Shown piece after piece: positions 1 to 10,725 of a stretch of DNA of 60,954 bases (position 1 is the first letter of the stretch; every line of letters begins with the position of its first letter). Origin of the DNA: Ruminococcus sp. (GTDB lineage: Bacteria > Bacillota > Clostridia > Oscillospirales > Ruminococcaceae); the NCBI GenBank assembly GCA_017542475.1, contig JAFXXD010000036.1, positions 1 to 60,954 on the forward strand. Reading direction: 5' to 3'. A program made the translations under genes and the position numbers. Under the pieces are notes generated by a model that was not told the DNA's origin, searched no databases, and saw only the letters and a program-made list of their open reading frames with translations.

Positions 1-436
1 CTTTTGTGGGGCTCTGCCCCACACCCCGCAAGCCTTTGAAAAGGCTTGAGCGAAACTTTCGGCTTCGCGTTGCAGAAAAACCAACGGCAAGCCTGTCGCC
101 GCGATTCTAACAACCGCGAAAGCAGATTTGCTATTCGTATATATAGTGAGCGAGCTTGCGAGCGGCAGCGCGAACCGGCGGCGCGGACACCGCGCTGAGA
201 AGGCTTGAGCGAAACTTTCGGATTCGCGTCATAAATATTTGCGGCGGAAGTCTTTTCCCGCGATTGTTACCCGCCGAAAGCAGACTGAGACTTTTGTAGA
301 GAGTGAGCGAGTTTACGAGCGGGCTCGTAGTTGGATTCCAAAGGGCTGTGCCCTTTGGCAGGGTCTGGGACAGAGTCCCAGCAGAGTCCAGAGGCAGAGC
401 CTTTGGCAGGGTGTGGGACAGCGTCCCACAAAAGTC
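1..436. repeat. Composite repeat block (hairpin array plus shared modules)
   Basis: No gene is visible in the first 496 bases. The block holds several modules that recur in the window. Positions 1-30 carry an inverted copy of a hairpin unit (GTGGGGC-TCT-GCCCCAC). Positions 40-75 and 191-230 carry a GCGAAACTTTCGG module that reappears inverted near 54.3 kb. Positions 115-166 and 271-330 carry an AGTGAGCGAGCTTGCGAGCG-like module. Four short hairpins follow at 338-358, 365-381, 388-406 and 413-429, each with a 7-9 bp stem and a 3-nt loop. The same architecture is found upstream of carB and gltA. Confidence 0.75.
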
Positions 437-456
437 AGTGCTCTTGCAGAGCACCG

Positions 457-491
457 CAAAAAACAGGGACGATGTAATCATCGTCCCTGTT
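457..491 (-). terminator. Rho-independent terminator of deoD
   Basis: Read leftward, a 13-bp perfect stem (AACAGGGACGATG and its complement) around a 4-nt loop is followed by a run of T. It begins about 5 bases after the deoD stop codon. Confidence 0.9.
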
Positions 492-496
492 GCATT

Positions 497-1204
497 TTAC
501 AGTGTTATCGCCGCTTCGAGCGCTATCTCCATCATATCGCGGAATGTGGTCTGCCTCTCCTCGGGAGTGGTCGAAAGTCCGCGGAGAGGGCAGTCGGAAA
601 CTGTCGTGATACACAGCGCGTTCTTGCCCGCGCGTGCGGCATTCATATACAGTGCCGCCGACTCCATCTCAACCGCCAGCACGCCCATCTTCTGCCATAT
701 CGCAAGGCTGTTCGCGTCGTCGTAGAACTTGTCGCTCGAGAGTATGCTTCCCACGCGGAAGCTGCTTCCCTTAGCCTCTGCCGCCTTTACCGCCGCAGAG
801 AGGAGCTCCCACGATGCCGTCGGCGCATACTTCCCCGGAAGTCCGAACTGGTCGCCGTAGTTAGAATCAGTGCAGGCACTCATAGCGATGATCACGTCGC
901 GGAGCTCAACGTGCTCGTCGATAGCTCCCGATGTACCCACGCGGATTATGTTCTCGACGTCGTACTCGTTGAAGAGCTCCCACGTGTAGATACCGATGGA
1001 CGGCATTCCCATACCGCTGCCCTGCACCGATATCGGCACACCCTTGTATGTGCCCGTGTAGCCGAGCATTCCGCGCACCTCGTTGTAGCAGACGGCGTCG
1101 GTGAGGTAATTCTCGGCGATGAACCTCGCTCTCAGCGGGTCGCCGGGCATAAGGACGGTCTTTGCGATGTCGCCTTTATTGGCGCTGTTGTGTGGTGTTG
1201 ACAT
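497..1204 (-). CDS. deoD: Purine nucleoside phosphorylase, DeoD type
   Basis: The enzyme cleaves purine (deoxy)ribonucleosides with phosphate to free base and (deoxy)ribose-1-phosphate in cytoplasmic purine salvage. The 235-residue protein is close to the usual DeoD length. It has the phosphate-binding VLMPGDPLRA segment near the N-terminus, the AVEMES nucleoside-binding motif in the second half and a TTVSD segment carrying the expected catalytic aspartate. These mark the hexameric bacterial DeoD type rather than the trimeric PunA type. The start has an AGGAGG site, which overlaps the end of the upstream flippase gene. The 13-base gap implies co-transcription, although the two functions are unrelated. 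A strong terminator follows. Confidence 0.93.
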   Translation of the reverse strand: MSTPHNSANKGDIAKTVLMPGDPLRARFIAENYLTDAVCYNEVRGMLGYTGTYKGVPISVQGSGMGMPSIGIYTWELFNEYDVENIIRVGTSGAIDEHVELRDVIIAMSACTDSNYGDQFGLPGKYAPTASWELLSAAVKAAEAKGSSFRVGSILSSDKFYDDANSLAIWQKMGVLAVEMESAALYMNAARAGKNALCITTVSDCPLRGLSTTPEERQTTFRDMMEIALEAAITL

Positions 1205-1217
1205 AATATTTCCTCCT

Positions 1218-2648
1218 TCAGTGTCTCCTCAGCAGCTTGTTTGCAGTGAGGAGCAGTGCTTTGTAGTTGAGTATGACAGTCATTACGCACAGTGCGATGA
1301 GCCACAGTACCCACAGCTTCGGTGCGGCGATGATGTCCCACGCCATAATGAACAGGATAGTCGTGTTCAGCAGCGAGCGTCCTGCGCTGAACTTGAACGG
1401 CACGTAGTACCTCGCGTCGATGATTCGAGCCCAGAAGCACACGTAGTAGCTCAGGAACGTCGCTATCGAAGCGCCCTGTATTCCCCATTCGGGAATGAGC
1501 GCGAAGTTGAGCACGATGTTCACCGAGCACGCTGCAAGAGCTGTCCAGAAGCTGTTCTTCGTGTGCTTGGTCGCGGAGTAGATACTGCCGAGGAACTGGT
1601 TCAGCGACATAAATACCACGGCTGAGACGAGTATCGGCGTGTAGAGGTAAACGCTTTCATATACCTTGTAGGTCGAGGACGTGACAAGGAAGCCCGTAAC
1701 AGGCTTGATTACGAGCAGAAGTCCCGCCGCCGCAATGAAGAGTATCGCCTCGTAGGCGTTGTAGACCTTGCCGTAGAATTCGCTCTTGTCGGCGGATTCG
1801 TTCTCGCTTATCGCGGACATATTCCACGCCTGATAGAATATCGTCGATACCATTGAAAGCAGGTTCGGGATACGGTTCGCGTAGCTGTACAGCGTGACGG
1901 GCACCTTGCCGAGCTGCACGCGGTCGCTCTTCATATTCTCGATGAAAAGACGGTCGGAGAGGCTCGTTATCGTCCACATTACAATGGTGGGTATCATCGG
2001 AGCGGCAAACTTCATCATTTCCTTGCCGAGCTCGGCGTTGAAATACTGCGGACGAGCGAATCTGCCGAGGTCTGCCACGATAAAGAGGAATACAGACGAT
2101 AGCAGGTCGGAGAGTATGACCGCGAGCATAAAGCCCGCGACTCCCCAGTGGAAGCCCGCTATGAACAGAAGATTGAACAGGAAGAGCGTCAGCGTGGCGA
2201 GTATGCCGTCGAGCGAGAAGAGCTTGACCATATCGCGCGAGCGCACGAACTGCTGACACAGCATTCGTATTGACGACGTGGTGACGTAGACCGTCAGCAG
2301 TATCACGTAGCCGCGCAGGTAGCTCATTGCGGGGATAAGGCTCAGTATCGGCACGCACAGCGCCATCAGCAGCATACCCGCAAGGGTTATCACTGCCGAG
2401 GTGGTGAATACCTCGCGCTTGTCGTAGCTCTTGTCAAGTCCGAAGCGTATCAGGTACTCCTGCAGTGCGAACGTGAATATAGGCTGCAAAAACAGCGCCG
2501 TGGGCTCAAGGAGCTCCTTTATCGCGGTGCTGTCGGGGTCTATATGGGTGGAATACAGACGCGTCAGCAGTATGACCAGTATCTTCGAGCCGAAGCTGCC
2601 TATCGCGAATACGCCCGTATTCATCGCGAGCTTTTTATATTTGTTCAT
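1218..2648 (-). CDS. Polysaccharide/lipid flippase of the MOP (Wzx/MATE-like) superfamily
   Basis: A 476-residue polytopic membrane protein with about 12-14 hydrophobic segments over its whole length. The N-terminal stretch (MNTGVFAIGSFGSKIL) and the central NRIPNLLSM and FYQAWN segments are typical of polysaccharide biosynthesis flippases. Family members move lipid-linked oligosaccharides or similar envelope precursors across the membrane. No glycosyltransferases lie nearby, so the substrate cannot be inferred from context. The ATG has a GGAG site about 9 bases upstream, and a TTGTAT-17-TATAAT promoter precedes it. A MurJ role is possible but not supported by any specific motif. Confidence 0.8.
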   Translation of the reverse strand: MNKYKKLAMNTGVFAIGSFGSKILVILLTRLYSTHIDPDSTAIKELLEPTALFLQPIFTFALQEYLIRFGLDKSYDKREVFTTSAVITLAGMLLMALCVPILSLIPAMSYLRGYVILLTVYVTTSSIRMLCQQFVRSRDMVKLFSLDGILATLTLFLFNLLFIAGFHWGVAGFMLAVILSDLLSSVFLFIVADLGRFARPQYFNAELGKEMMKFAAPMIPTIVMWTITSLSDRLFIENMKSDRVQLGKVPVTLYSYANRIPNLLSMVSTIFYQAWNMSAISENESADKSEFYGKVYNAYEAILFIAAAGLLLVIKPVTGFLVTSSTYKVYESVYLYTPILVSAVVFMSLNQFLGSIYSATKHTKNSFWTALAACSVNIVLNFALIPEWGIQGASIATFLSYYVCFWARIIDARYYVPFKFSAGRSLLNTTILFIMAWDIIAAPKLWVLWLIALCVMTVILNYKALLLTANKLLRRH

Positions 2649-2682
2649 TGTTGATTCTCCAGTATTTTTATCCGTGTCTTAC

Positions 2683-2711
2683 ATTATAACACAGACGGGG
2701 GAAAAATACAA
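2683..2711 (-). promoter_or_regulatory. Promoter of the flippase-deoD unit
   Basis: Read leftward, TTGTAT (2706-2711), a 17-bp spacer, then TATAAT (2683-2688) with TG in the extended -10 position. It lies about 35 bases before the flippase ATG. Confidence 0.7.
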
Positions 2712-2758
2712 GTGCGAGAACTCAGAGCTCAGAACTCAGCCTGTACAAAAATTGTGTC

Positions 2759-2787
2759 TTGACAGCCGATGGAGAATGTGATATAAT
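2759..2787 (+). promoter_or_regulatory. Promoter of tRNA-Ala
   Basis: Perfect TTGACA (2759-2764), 17-bp spacer, perfect TATAAT (2782-2787) with an extended TGa. The tRNA starts 14 bases further on. Confidence 0.9.
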
Positions 2788-2800
2788 ATTTCTCGGACAC

Positions 2801-2876
2801 GGGCTTGTAGCTCAGTTGGGAGAGCGCTGCGTTCGCAACGCAGAGGTCGAGGGTTCGATCCCCTTCAAGTCCACCA
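2801..2876 (+). tRNA. tRNA-Ala (anticodon CGC)
   Basis: A full cloverleaf can be folded: acceptor GGGCTTG/CAAGTCC, D arm GCTC/GAGC, anticodon arm CTGCG-TTCGCAA-CGCAG and T arm GAGGG-TTCGATC-CCCTT. The CCA end is encoded. Loop positions 34-36 read CGC, which decodes GCG alanine. The acceptor stem has the G3-U70 wobble that is the identity element for alanyl-tRNA synthetase, which confirms the anticodon reading. It is a stand-alone gene with its own promoter and terminator. Confidence 0.97.
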
Positions 2877-2908
2877 AAGCGGTTCAGTTATGCTGAGCCG
2901 CTTTTTTA
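2877..2908 (+). terminator. Terminator of tRNA-Ala
   Basis: AAGCGGTTCAG / CTGAGCCGCTT stem around a short loop, followed by TTTTTT, directly after the encoded CCA. Confidence 0.9.
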
Positions 2909-2913
2909 TTGCT

Positions 2914-3081
2914 TTCCGCCGAAAGCAGACTGAGCCGTTTGTTGAGAGTGAGCGAGCTTGCGAGCGGCAACGAAGTTGGGTTCAAAGGGGCTATGCCCCT
3001 TTGCAGGGTCCGGGGCGGCGCCCCGGCAGAGTCCAGAGACAGAGTCTCTGGCGGGTCAAGGGCAGAGCCCTTGGGAGCATA
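2914..3081. repeat. Modular repeat ending in a four-hairpin array, upstream of carB
   Basis: The copy begins with CCGCCGAAAGCAGACTGAG and the AGTGAGCGAGCTTGCGAGCG module, then has four hairpins at 2984-3002, 3010-3026, 3033-3051 and 3057-3073. Loops are TAT, GGC, AGA and AGA. Linkers read GCAGGGT, GCAGAGT and GCGGGTC. Stem sequences differ from the copy at 271-429 while pairing is kept. It lies between the tRNA terminator and the carB promoter. Confidence 0.8.
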
Positions 3082-3133
3082 CATCAAATTCAACAAAATC
3101 CGCGGAAATCTCGCGCGGATTTTTTCTTGCATT

Positions 3134-3160
3134 TTGACGGGAAATATGATATGATATAAG
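3134..3160 (+). promoter_or_regulatory. Probable carB promoter
   Basis: TTGACG (3134-3139) and TATAAG (3155-3160), separated by 15 bp within an AT-rich TATGATATGATATAAG stretch. The short spacer makes the exact -10 uncertain. Confidence 0.45.
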
Positions 3161-3230
3161 GTAAGAATTTATGCCATGGCAAATGGTAAATCTATGTCGT
3201 GCATATCAATGCACGGGTGAGGAGAACACT

Positions 3231-6452
<3,222 letters not shown>

Positions 6453-6533
6453 GCGGGGAGTCCCCGCGGGCGGTTTCGCGGCGAAGCTTTCCCGAAACGG
6501 AAGCTGTCTCCGCGGAACACACTTGTATCAAAT
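6453..6533. other. Short GC-rich spacer with small hairpins
   Basis: Contains GCGGGG-AGT-CCCCGC (6453-6467) and further short complementary stretches resembling the 3-nt-loop hairpins elsewhere in the window. There is no T-tract, so it is not a good terminator for carB, and the next gene may be reached by readthrough. Confidence 0.4.
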
Positions 6534-6998
6534 ATGAAAAAAGTTATAGTTTTAGCTGTCGGAGTGCTTGCGGCGCTGCTGCTGAGCGGCTGCTCGGCAG
6601 TGTACGACACCTACACCGACAGCAAAAAAGCGGATGTTCTGAGAATTGCGGGCTTTACGTTCGGGCTTGCCGACAGCGGCAGGATAAGCACTGACGACAG
6701 CCTGACCAAGCGCAATATCGGCAGCTACACCGATAACAATGACATCGTCGGCATTTTCAATGATGACTATTACACCAACACCACGGTTCTGCTCGATAAT
6801 GACACGGTGCTCGTAGAGCGCGATGTCATATTTCAGAGCGCCAAGGGCTATATCGTGACGAGGAATGATAAGAGCCTCGGCAGCCGTTCAACGCTCACCG
6901 TACCGCTCGGCTACGACGGGAACAGTGTCACTGTCACAGGCGAAGCCGATCTCGACTGTGACGGCGTGAAGGTGTACAGCTACTCCGCAGGGTTATAA
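6534..6998 (+). CDS. Small lipoprotein of unknown function
   Basis: A 154-residue protein with a classical lipoprotein signal peptide: lysines at 2-3, a hydrophobic core and the lipobox LLSGC with the lipidated cysteine at residue 20. The mature part is acidic and polar, with repeated DT/TD segments. I recognise no domain. No clear Shine-Dalgarno sequence precedes the ATG. It lies 81 bases after carB with no intervening terminator and is followed by its own terminator. It is probably anchored on the outer face of the membrane. Confidence 0.7.
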   Translation: MKKVIVLAVGVLAALLLSGCSAVYDTYTDSKKADVLRIAGFTFGLADSGRISTDDSLTKRNIGSYTDNNDIVGIFNDDYYTNTTVLLDNDTVLVERDVIFQSAKGYIVTRNDKSLGSRSTLTVPLGYDGNSVTVTGEADLDCDGVKVYSYSAGL

Positions 6999-7002
6999 AA
7001 GC

Positions 7003-7033
7003 AAAGAGGACTGGTTTTCAGTCCTCTTTTTTG
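7003..7033 (+). terminator. Terminator after the 154-residue lipoprotein
   Basis: AAAGAGGACTG / CAGTCCTCTTT stem with a short T loop, followed by TTTT. Confidence 0.9.
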
Positions 7034-7049
7034 TATGTTTGGCGGATGA

Positions 7050-7280
7050 TTTGTAGGGGCGGATATTATCCGCCCTTTTTTATTGCCAAACCCACCTGAA
7101 CCCACTGTAGGGGGCGATGTCCACATCGCCCCTCACTCAACAGGCGGGCTGATGTAGGCATCAGCCCCTACAGTTGGCAGCCGCAGGTTCGTGTGTTTGC
7201 GGGCGGCAGGACGCCGCCCCTACATAGTGCTTTGGGTAGTTTTTTGCGTTAAACGGACGCCCGATGGGCGTCCTTGCAAT
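7050..7280. repeat. Cluster of five CCCTACA-type stem-loops
   Basis: Five imperfect palindromes lie in 230 bases, at about 7052-7076, 7106-7133, 7143-7172, 7199-7225 and 7253-7278. Each has a GC-rich stem of 8-10 bp, most with a flanking GTAGGGG or CCCCTACA. Stem sequences differ between members (GGCGGAT, GGGCGATG, GGCTGATG, GGGCGGC, GGACGCCC) but pairing is kept. They belong to the dispersed REP-like family whose copies also lie inside the RAYT gene at 29.3-29.8 kb. Confidence 0.8.
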
Positions 7281-7325
7281 CAGAGCAATATAGTGCGAAA
7301 AATCATATTTTGACAAGTCGAAAAG

Positions 7326-7494
7326 TTTTCAACAGTCTGTTGAATGAGAGGTTGATTCCGCACTTTAGCTGTTGAAATCGTTGTGGAAAGTGTGAACAAG
7401 CACGTAAAATACAGTATTTTACAGCCCAAAAAAGTTGAAAACTATGTGGATAAACGGGGAAAACGTGTAAAGAATAAAAATGTATTGTGGAAAG
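7326..7494. other. Cluster of DnaA-box-like 9-mers
   Basis: One perfect DnaA box (TGTGGATAA, complement of TTATCCACA) lies at 7445-7453. Two one-mismatch boxes TGTGGAAAG lie at 7382-7390 and 7486-7494. Related TTTTCAACA / TGTTGAAA-type 9-mers lie at 7326, 7338, 7370 and 7433. The surrounding DNA is AT-rich compared with the genes and contains no credible ORF. The density resembles an oriC or DnaA-titration region, but no dnaA or dnaN is in the window. Confidence 0.5.
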
Positions 7495-7532
7495 TTTGTC
7501 CGCAATAAGTATTTGTAAAGGATATGATTTGT

Positions 7533-7865
7533 ATGAAAAAGATTTTAGCAATAAGCTCCGTTTTTTTGATGATGACCTGCGTCCTCACAGGCTGCGGAGC
7601 CGACAGGGACAACTCCCGAAACGACGGCTCTTACTACGAGAATCACGACTACGGGAGAGCTGACGGCAACACCGTTGAGGAGCACGCCCACGACGCCGTG
7701 GACGGTGCGAAAAACGCGGGCGAGGACATCGTCGGCGGTGCGGGCAGTGCGGCAAATGACATCATCAACGGCGCAGGCGATGCCGCAAAGGACGTCATCG
7801 ACGGGCTCGACGGCAGTACGACCCATGCCTCCACAGCGACCACAGGAATGACGACCACCCGATAA
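7533..7865 (+). CDS. Small Ala/Gly/Asp-rich lipoprotein
   Basis: Starting at the ATG at 7533, about 11 bases after a TAAAGG site, the product is 110 residues; the in-frame ATG at 7524 is too close to that site. A lipoprotein signal peptide ends in VLTGC, with the cysteine at residue 21. The mature part contains repeated acidic amphipathic segments (DAVDGAKNAGEDIVGGAG, DIINGAGDAAKDVIDGL) and a Thr-rich tail. The GA-D repeats suggest a surface-exposed, mostly helical or disordered protein. The function is unknown. It lies directly behind the DnaA-box-like cluster and shares a bidirectional terminator with the convergent spoIID gene. Confidence 0.65.
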   Translation: MKKILAISSVFLMMTCVLTGCGADRDNSRNDGSYYENHDYGRADGNTVEEHAHDAVDGAKNAGEDIVGGAGSAANDIINGAGDAAKDVIDGLDGSTTHASTATTGMTTTR

Positions 7866-7868
7866 CGG

Positions 7869-7902
7869 AAAGGGCATAGGGGGAGCTCCCTATGCCCTTT
7901 TT
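7869..7902. terminator. Bidirectional terminator between the lipoprotein gene and spoIID
   Basis: A long perfect stem AAAGGGCATAGGG / CCCTATGCCCTTT around a short loop, with T on the right and A on the left. It serves the convergent genes on both sides. Confidence 0.9.
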
Positions 7903-7907
7903 CGGCG

Positions 7908-8918
7908 TCAGACACCGACTTCCTCAATATTGCAGTTAGGGTAGTAGTGGGCGAGTATCTCGCGCCACGTGCTCCCCGCCGATGCCATCGCGTTCGCGCC
8001 GTACTGGCTCATACCCACGCCGTGTCCGAAGCCGCGGGTCGTTATAACTGCCTGCTCGTCATCGTATGTGACGTCGAAGTCGGCGGAGCGCAGTCCGAGT
8101 GCCGTGCGTATGTCGTTACCCGTGACAGTGCGGTCGCCGACACGGGCGGTCAGCACCGTGCCCGAGGGCGATATCTCCGCGACTGTAAGCCATTTCGTCA
8201 TATCCTCTCCGAGCTGTATGCCGCTGAATGAGGCTTCAAGCTTTTCGCGGAGCTCCTCCCTGCCGATACGCACCGTCTCCTCGTACTTCGGGGCTTTCGT
8301 GTCGGACTCGCTGTCCACGGGGACGAGATAGTCCACGGGAGCTCCCCACGCGTTCTCGGCGCTCTCGGTTCTGCCTGACGACATCGAGTGGAATGCCGCG
8401 ATTATCGGCTCGTCGCCGTAGGTTATCACATAAGCGAGCACCTCGTCCGCCGCCGCGCTTATCCTGCGGTAGTATTCATCGTAGTTTTCGCCGAAATTGG
8501 CGCGTATCTCGGCGTCGGTGAGGTAGCCCTGATACTTCGAGGTATCGTTTGAGAAGTCAGCCCCGCAGAGCTCCGTGCGGGGCTCGCGGCGGGCAAGCGC
8601 GCGCTGGCGCTCGGCGTAGGTGTGAGCCGCCACCGCCTGTGCCTTCAGCGCCTCCGCACCGAAGTTGGCGGGCATTTCCGCGCATACCGCCCCTATCACG
8701 TACTCGCGCACGGGCACTATCAGCACCTTGCCCGTGGTGATGTCGAGCACATTGTACGGCTCGGAGGAAAGTGCCGTATCGCCCGATATTTCGGCTTCGG
8801 GTATGTATGCCTCGCTCTCAGCGGGCGAGGCGGCTCGTCCGCCGAAGCAGACGGGCAGTGCGGGTACGGCGGTTATGACAAGACTGAGGATAAGTGCGGA
8901 AAATACGTATTTTTTCAT
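7908..8918 (-). CDS. spoIID: SpoIID/LytB-domain protein (stage II sporulation protein D)
   Basis: SpoIID is a lytic transglycosylase that degrades peptidoglycan during forespore engulfment. The 336-residue protein has an N-terminal signal or anchor segment (residues 5-25). The SpoIID domain starts near residue 60 and contains the conserved AEMPANFGAEALKAQAVAAHTYA region, whose glutamate is the catalytic residue in studied members. Later come the HSMSSGRT segment and the C-terminal GFGHGVGMSQYGANAMA signature. Length and layout match SpoIID. It could instead be a LytB-like amidase enhancer, since the SpoIIP/SpoIIM partners are not nearby, but gpr in the same window supports sporulation genes in this genome. 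Confidence 0.88.
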   Translation of the reverse strand: MKKYVFSALILSLVITAVPALPVCFGGRAASPAESEAYIPEAEISGDTALSSEPYNVLDITTGKVLIVPVREYVIGAVCAEMPANFGAEALKAQAVAAHTYAERQRALARREPRTELCGADFSNDTSKYQGYLTDAEIRANFGENYDEYYRRISAAADEVLAYVITYGDEPIIAAFHSMSSGRTESAENAWGAPVDYLVPVDSESDTKAPKYEETVRIGREELREKLEASFSGIQLGEDMTKWLTVAEISPSGTVLTARVGDRTVTGNDIRTALGLRSADFDVTYDDEQAVITTRGFGHGVGMSQYGANAMASAGSTWREILAHYYPNCNIEEVGV

Positions 8919-9302
8919 CGTTTTTCTCCTTTTTGTGATTTGAGATTTGCGGGACGTCGAGGACGCCGTCCCCTACAAGCGGTTTCAGGTGGTTTGGCGG
9001 TATATAGACGGACGCCCAATGGGCGTCCCTACAAATTGTGTCAGGCGGGGCGTCAGGTGAGGGGCGGGGCGATATTATGTGGTCGTTCAGTTAATGGCGG
9101 GCGGCGGGACGCCGCCCCTACACATTGCTACCCGCCGAAAGCAGACTACGCCGTTTGTACAGAGTGAGCGAGCTTGCGAGCGGGCTCGTAGTTAGGGGTT
9201 CGGGGTGACTCCCCACAGTGTGGGGAGATGTCGCGGAGCGACAGAGGGGACGGGCTGTTCAGCCGCCCCAGCGGGTCAAGGGCAGCGCCCTTGAAAAAAG
9301 AT
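8919..9302. repeat. Gene-free stretch with three CCCTACA stem-loops and a modular hairpin repeat
   Basis: Stem-loops of the CCCTACA family lie at about 8950-8978, 9008-9035 and 9098-9123. From 9131 the longer modular repeat follows: CCGCCGAAAGCAGACTACG, the AGTGAGCGAGCTTGCGAGCG module, several hairpins, and CAAGGGC-AGC-GCCCTTG at 9277-9293. It ends ten bases before the gltA promoter. No ORF here is credible. Confidence 0.75.
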
Positions 9303-9331
9303 TTGACATCACGCTCCATATGGTGTATAAT
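9303..9331 (+). promoter_or_regulatory. gltA promoter
   Basis: Perfect TTGACA (9303-9308), 17-bp spacer, perfect TATAAT (9326-9331). The transcript would start about 25 bases before the GGAG ribosome site. Confidence 0.88.
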
Positions 9332-9362
9332 TAATAATGAATATATTTAGGAGTGTGATACT

Positions 9363-10721
9363 ATGCCGTCTTTCATTTCAGGCGCTAATATTACAGGTTT
9401 ATGCAAGGAATTAAAGGAAAATTCCACCATAGAGCCCAACCTCTATGAAAAATACCACGTGAAGCGCGGTCTCCGCAACAGCGACGGCACAGGTGTCGTT
9501 GCGGGCATCACCAAGATATGCAACGTTCACGGCTACATAATGAACGAGGGTGAGCGCGAGCCTATCCCCGGTCAGCTCATATACCGCGGCTATAATATAA
9601 ACGACCTCGTCGCAAACGTTGAGGCGGAGGACCGCTTCGGCTTCGAGGAGACTACCTTCCTCCTCCTCTTCGGTCATCTGCCGAATCCCAAGGAGCTCCA
9701 GAATTTCAGCACGTATCTGTCGCTCAAGCGCGACCTGCCTACAGGCTTCGTCGAGGATATGATACTCAAGGCTCCGTCCAAGAATATTATGAACAAGCTC
9801 GCGCGTTCCGTGCTGGCGCTGTACTCCTACGACGACGAGTGCGAGAACAAGGGCATAGAGAGCGAAATGAGGACCGCTGTCAGCCTCATCTCGAAGCTCC
9901 CTGTCATAATGGCAAACGCATATCAGGTCAAGCGACGCGTTTTCGACAACGCAAGCATGATAATGCACCCCATAAACTACGAGGAGAATACAGCCCAGTG
10001 CATTCTCTCGCTCCTGCGCCCCGACAGAAGCTACTCCAAGGTGGAGGCGCAGATGCTCGATACTCTGCTGATGTTACAGGCTGAGCACGGCGGCGGCAAT
10101 AACTCGACCTTCACCTGCCGCGTTCTCACCTCCTCGGGCACCGACCCGTATTCGGCTTACTCGTCGGCGATATGCTCGCTGAAGGGACCGCGTCACGGCG
10201 GCGCCAACATCAAGGTCATAAATATGCTCGACAACTTCAAGGAGAATATCAAGCACTGGGACAACGAGGGCGAGGTCGCTGACTATATGCGCCGCACCCT
10301 CCGCAAGGAAACGAACGACGGCTCGGGACTCATCTACGGTATGGGCCACGCCGTATACACCATCTCCGACCCGCGTGCCATCATCCTCAAGAAGAAGGCT
10401 TTCGAGCTCGCAAAGGGCAGGGAGATAGAAGCCGAATTCAAGCTCCTTGAGACTATCGAGCGCCTCACTCCCGAGATATTCCTCGAGGTAAAGGGCTCGA
10501 CAAAGACTATGTGCGCAAACGTGGATATGTATTCGGGTCTTGTTTACCGTATGCTCGGCATACCCGACGAGCTCTTCACTCCCCTGTTCGCCGTTGCAAG
10601 AATGGCTGGCTGGGCGGCTCACCGTATGGAGGAGATGCTCACGGGTAACAGGCTGATACGCCCCGCCTACAAGGCTATCGCCAAGGAGCACGAGTACGTA
10701 AAGCTCGAAGAGCGCGAATAA
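9363..10721 (+). CDS. gltA: Citrate synthase
   Basis: The enzyme condenses acetyl-CoA and oxaloacetate to citrate; in fermentative clostridia this usually feeds 2-oxoglutarate and glutamate synthesis. The 452-residue protein carries the three active-site regions of the family: a histidine in AEHGGGNNSTF, a histidine in GMGHAVYTISDPRA and the aspartate in NVDMYSG. A TAGGAG ribosome site precedes the ATG. The length exceeds the ~370-430 residues of many bacterial enzymes because of an N-terminal extension of about 60 residues. No aconitase or isocitrate dehydrogenase gene is adjacent. A GTG-started lipoprotein gene follows only 4 bases after the stop. Confidence 0.95.
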   Translation: MPSFISGANITGLCKELKENSTIEPNLYEKYHVKRGLRNSDGTGVVAGITKICNVHGYIMNEGEREPIPGQLIYRGYNINDLVANVEAEDRFGFEETTFLLLFGHLPNPKELQNFSTYLSLKRDLPTGFVEDMILKAPSKNIMNKLARSVLALYSYDDECENKGIESEMRTAVSLISKLPVIMANAYQVKRRVFDNASMIMHPINYEENTAQCILSLLRPDRSYSKVEAQMLDTLLMLQAEHGGGNNSTFTCRVLTSSGTDPYSAYSSAICSLKGPRHGGANIKVINMLDNFKENIKHWDNEGEVADYMRRTLRKETNDGSGLIYGMGHAVYTISDPRAIILKKKAFELAKGREIEAEFKLLETIERLTPEIFLEVKGSTKTMCANVDMYSGLVYRMLGIPDELFTPLFAVARMAGWAAHRMEEMLTGNRLIRPAYKAIAKEHEYVKLEERE

Positions 10722-10725
10722 TCCA

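Noticed and set aside
239-1201. 320-codon frame spanning the repeat block and deoD antisense
   Set aside because: It reads through repeat hairpins and then opposite deoD; the composition is Arg/His-rich shadow sequence.
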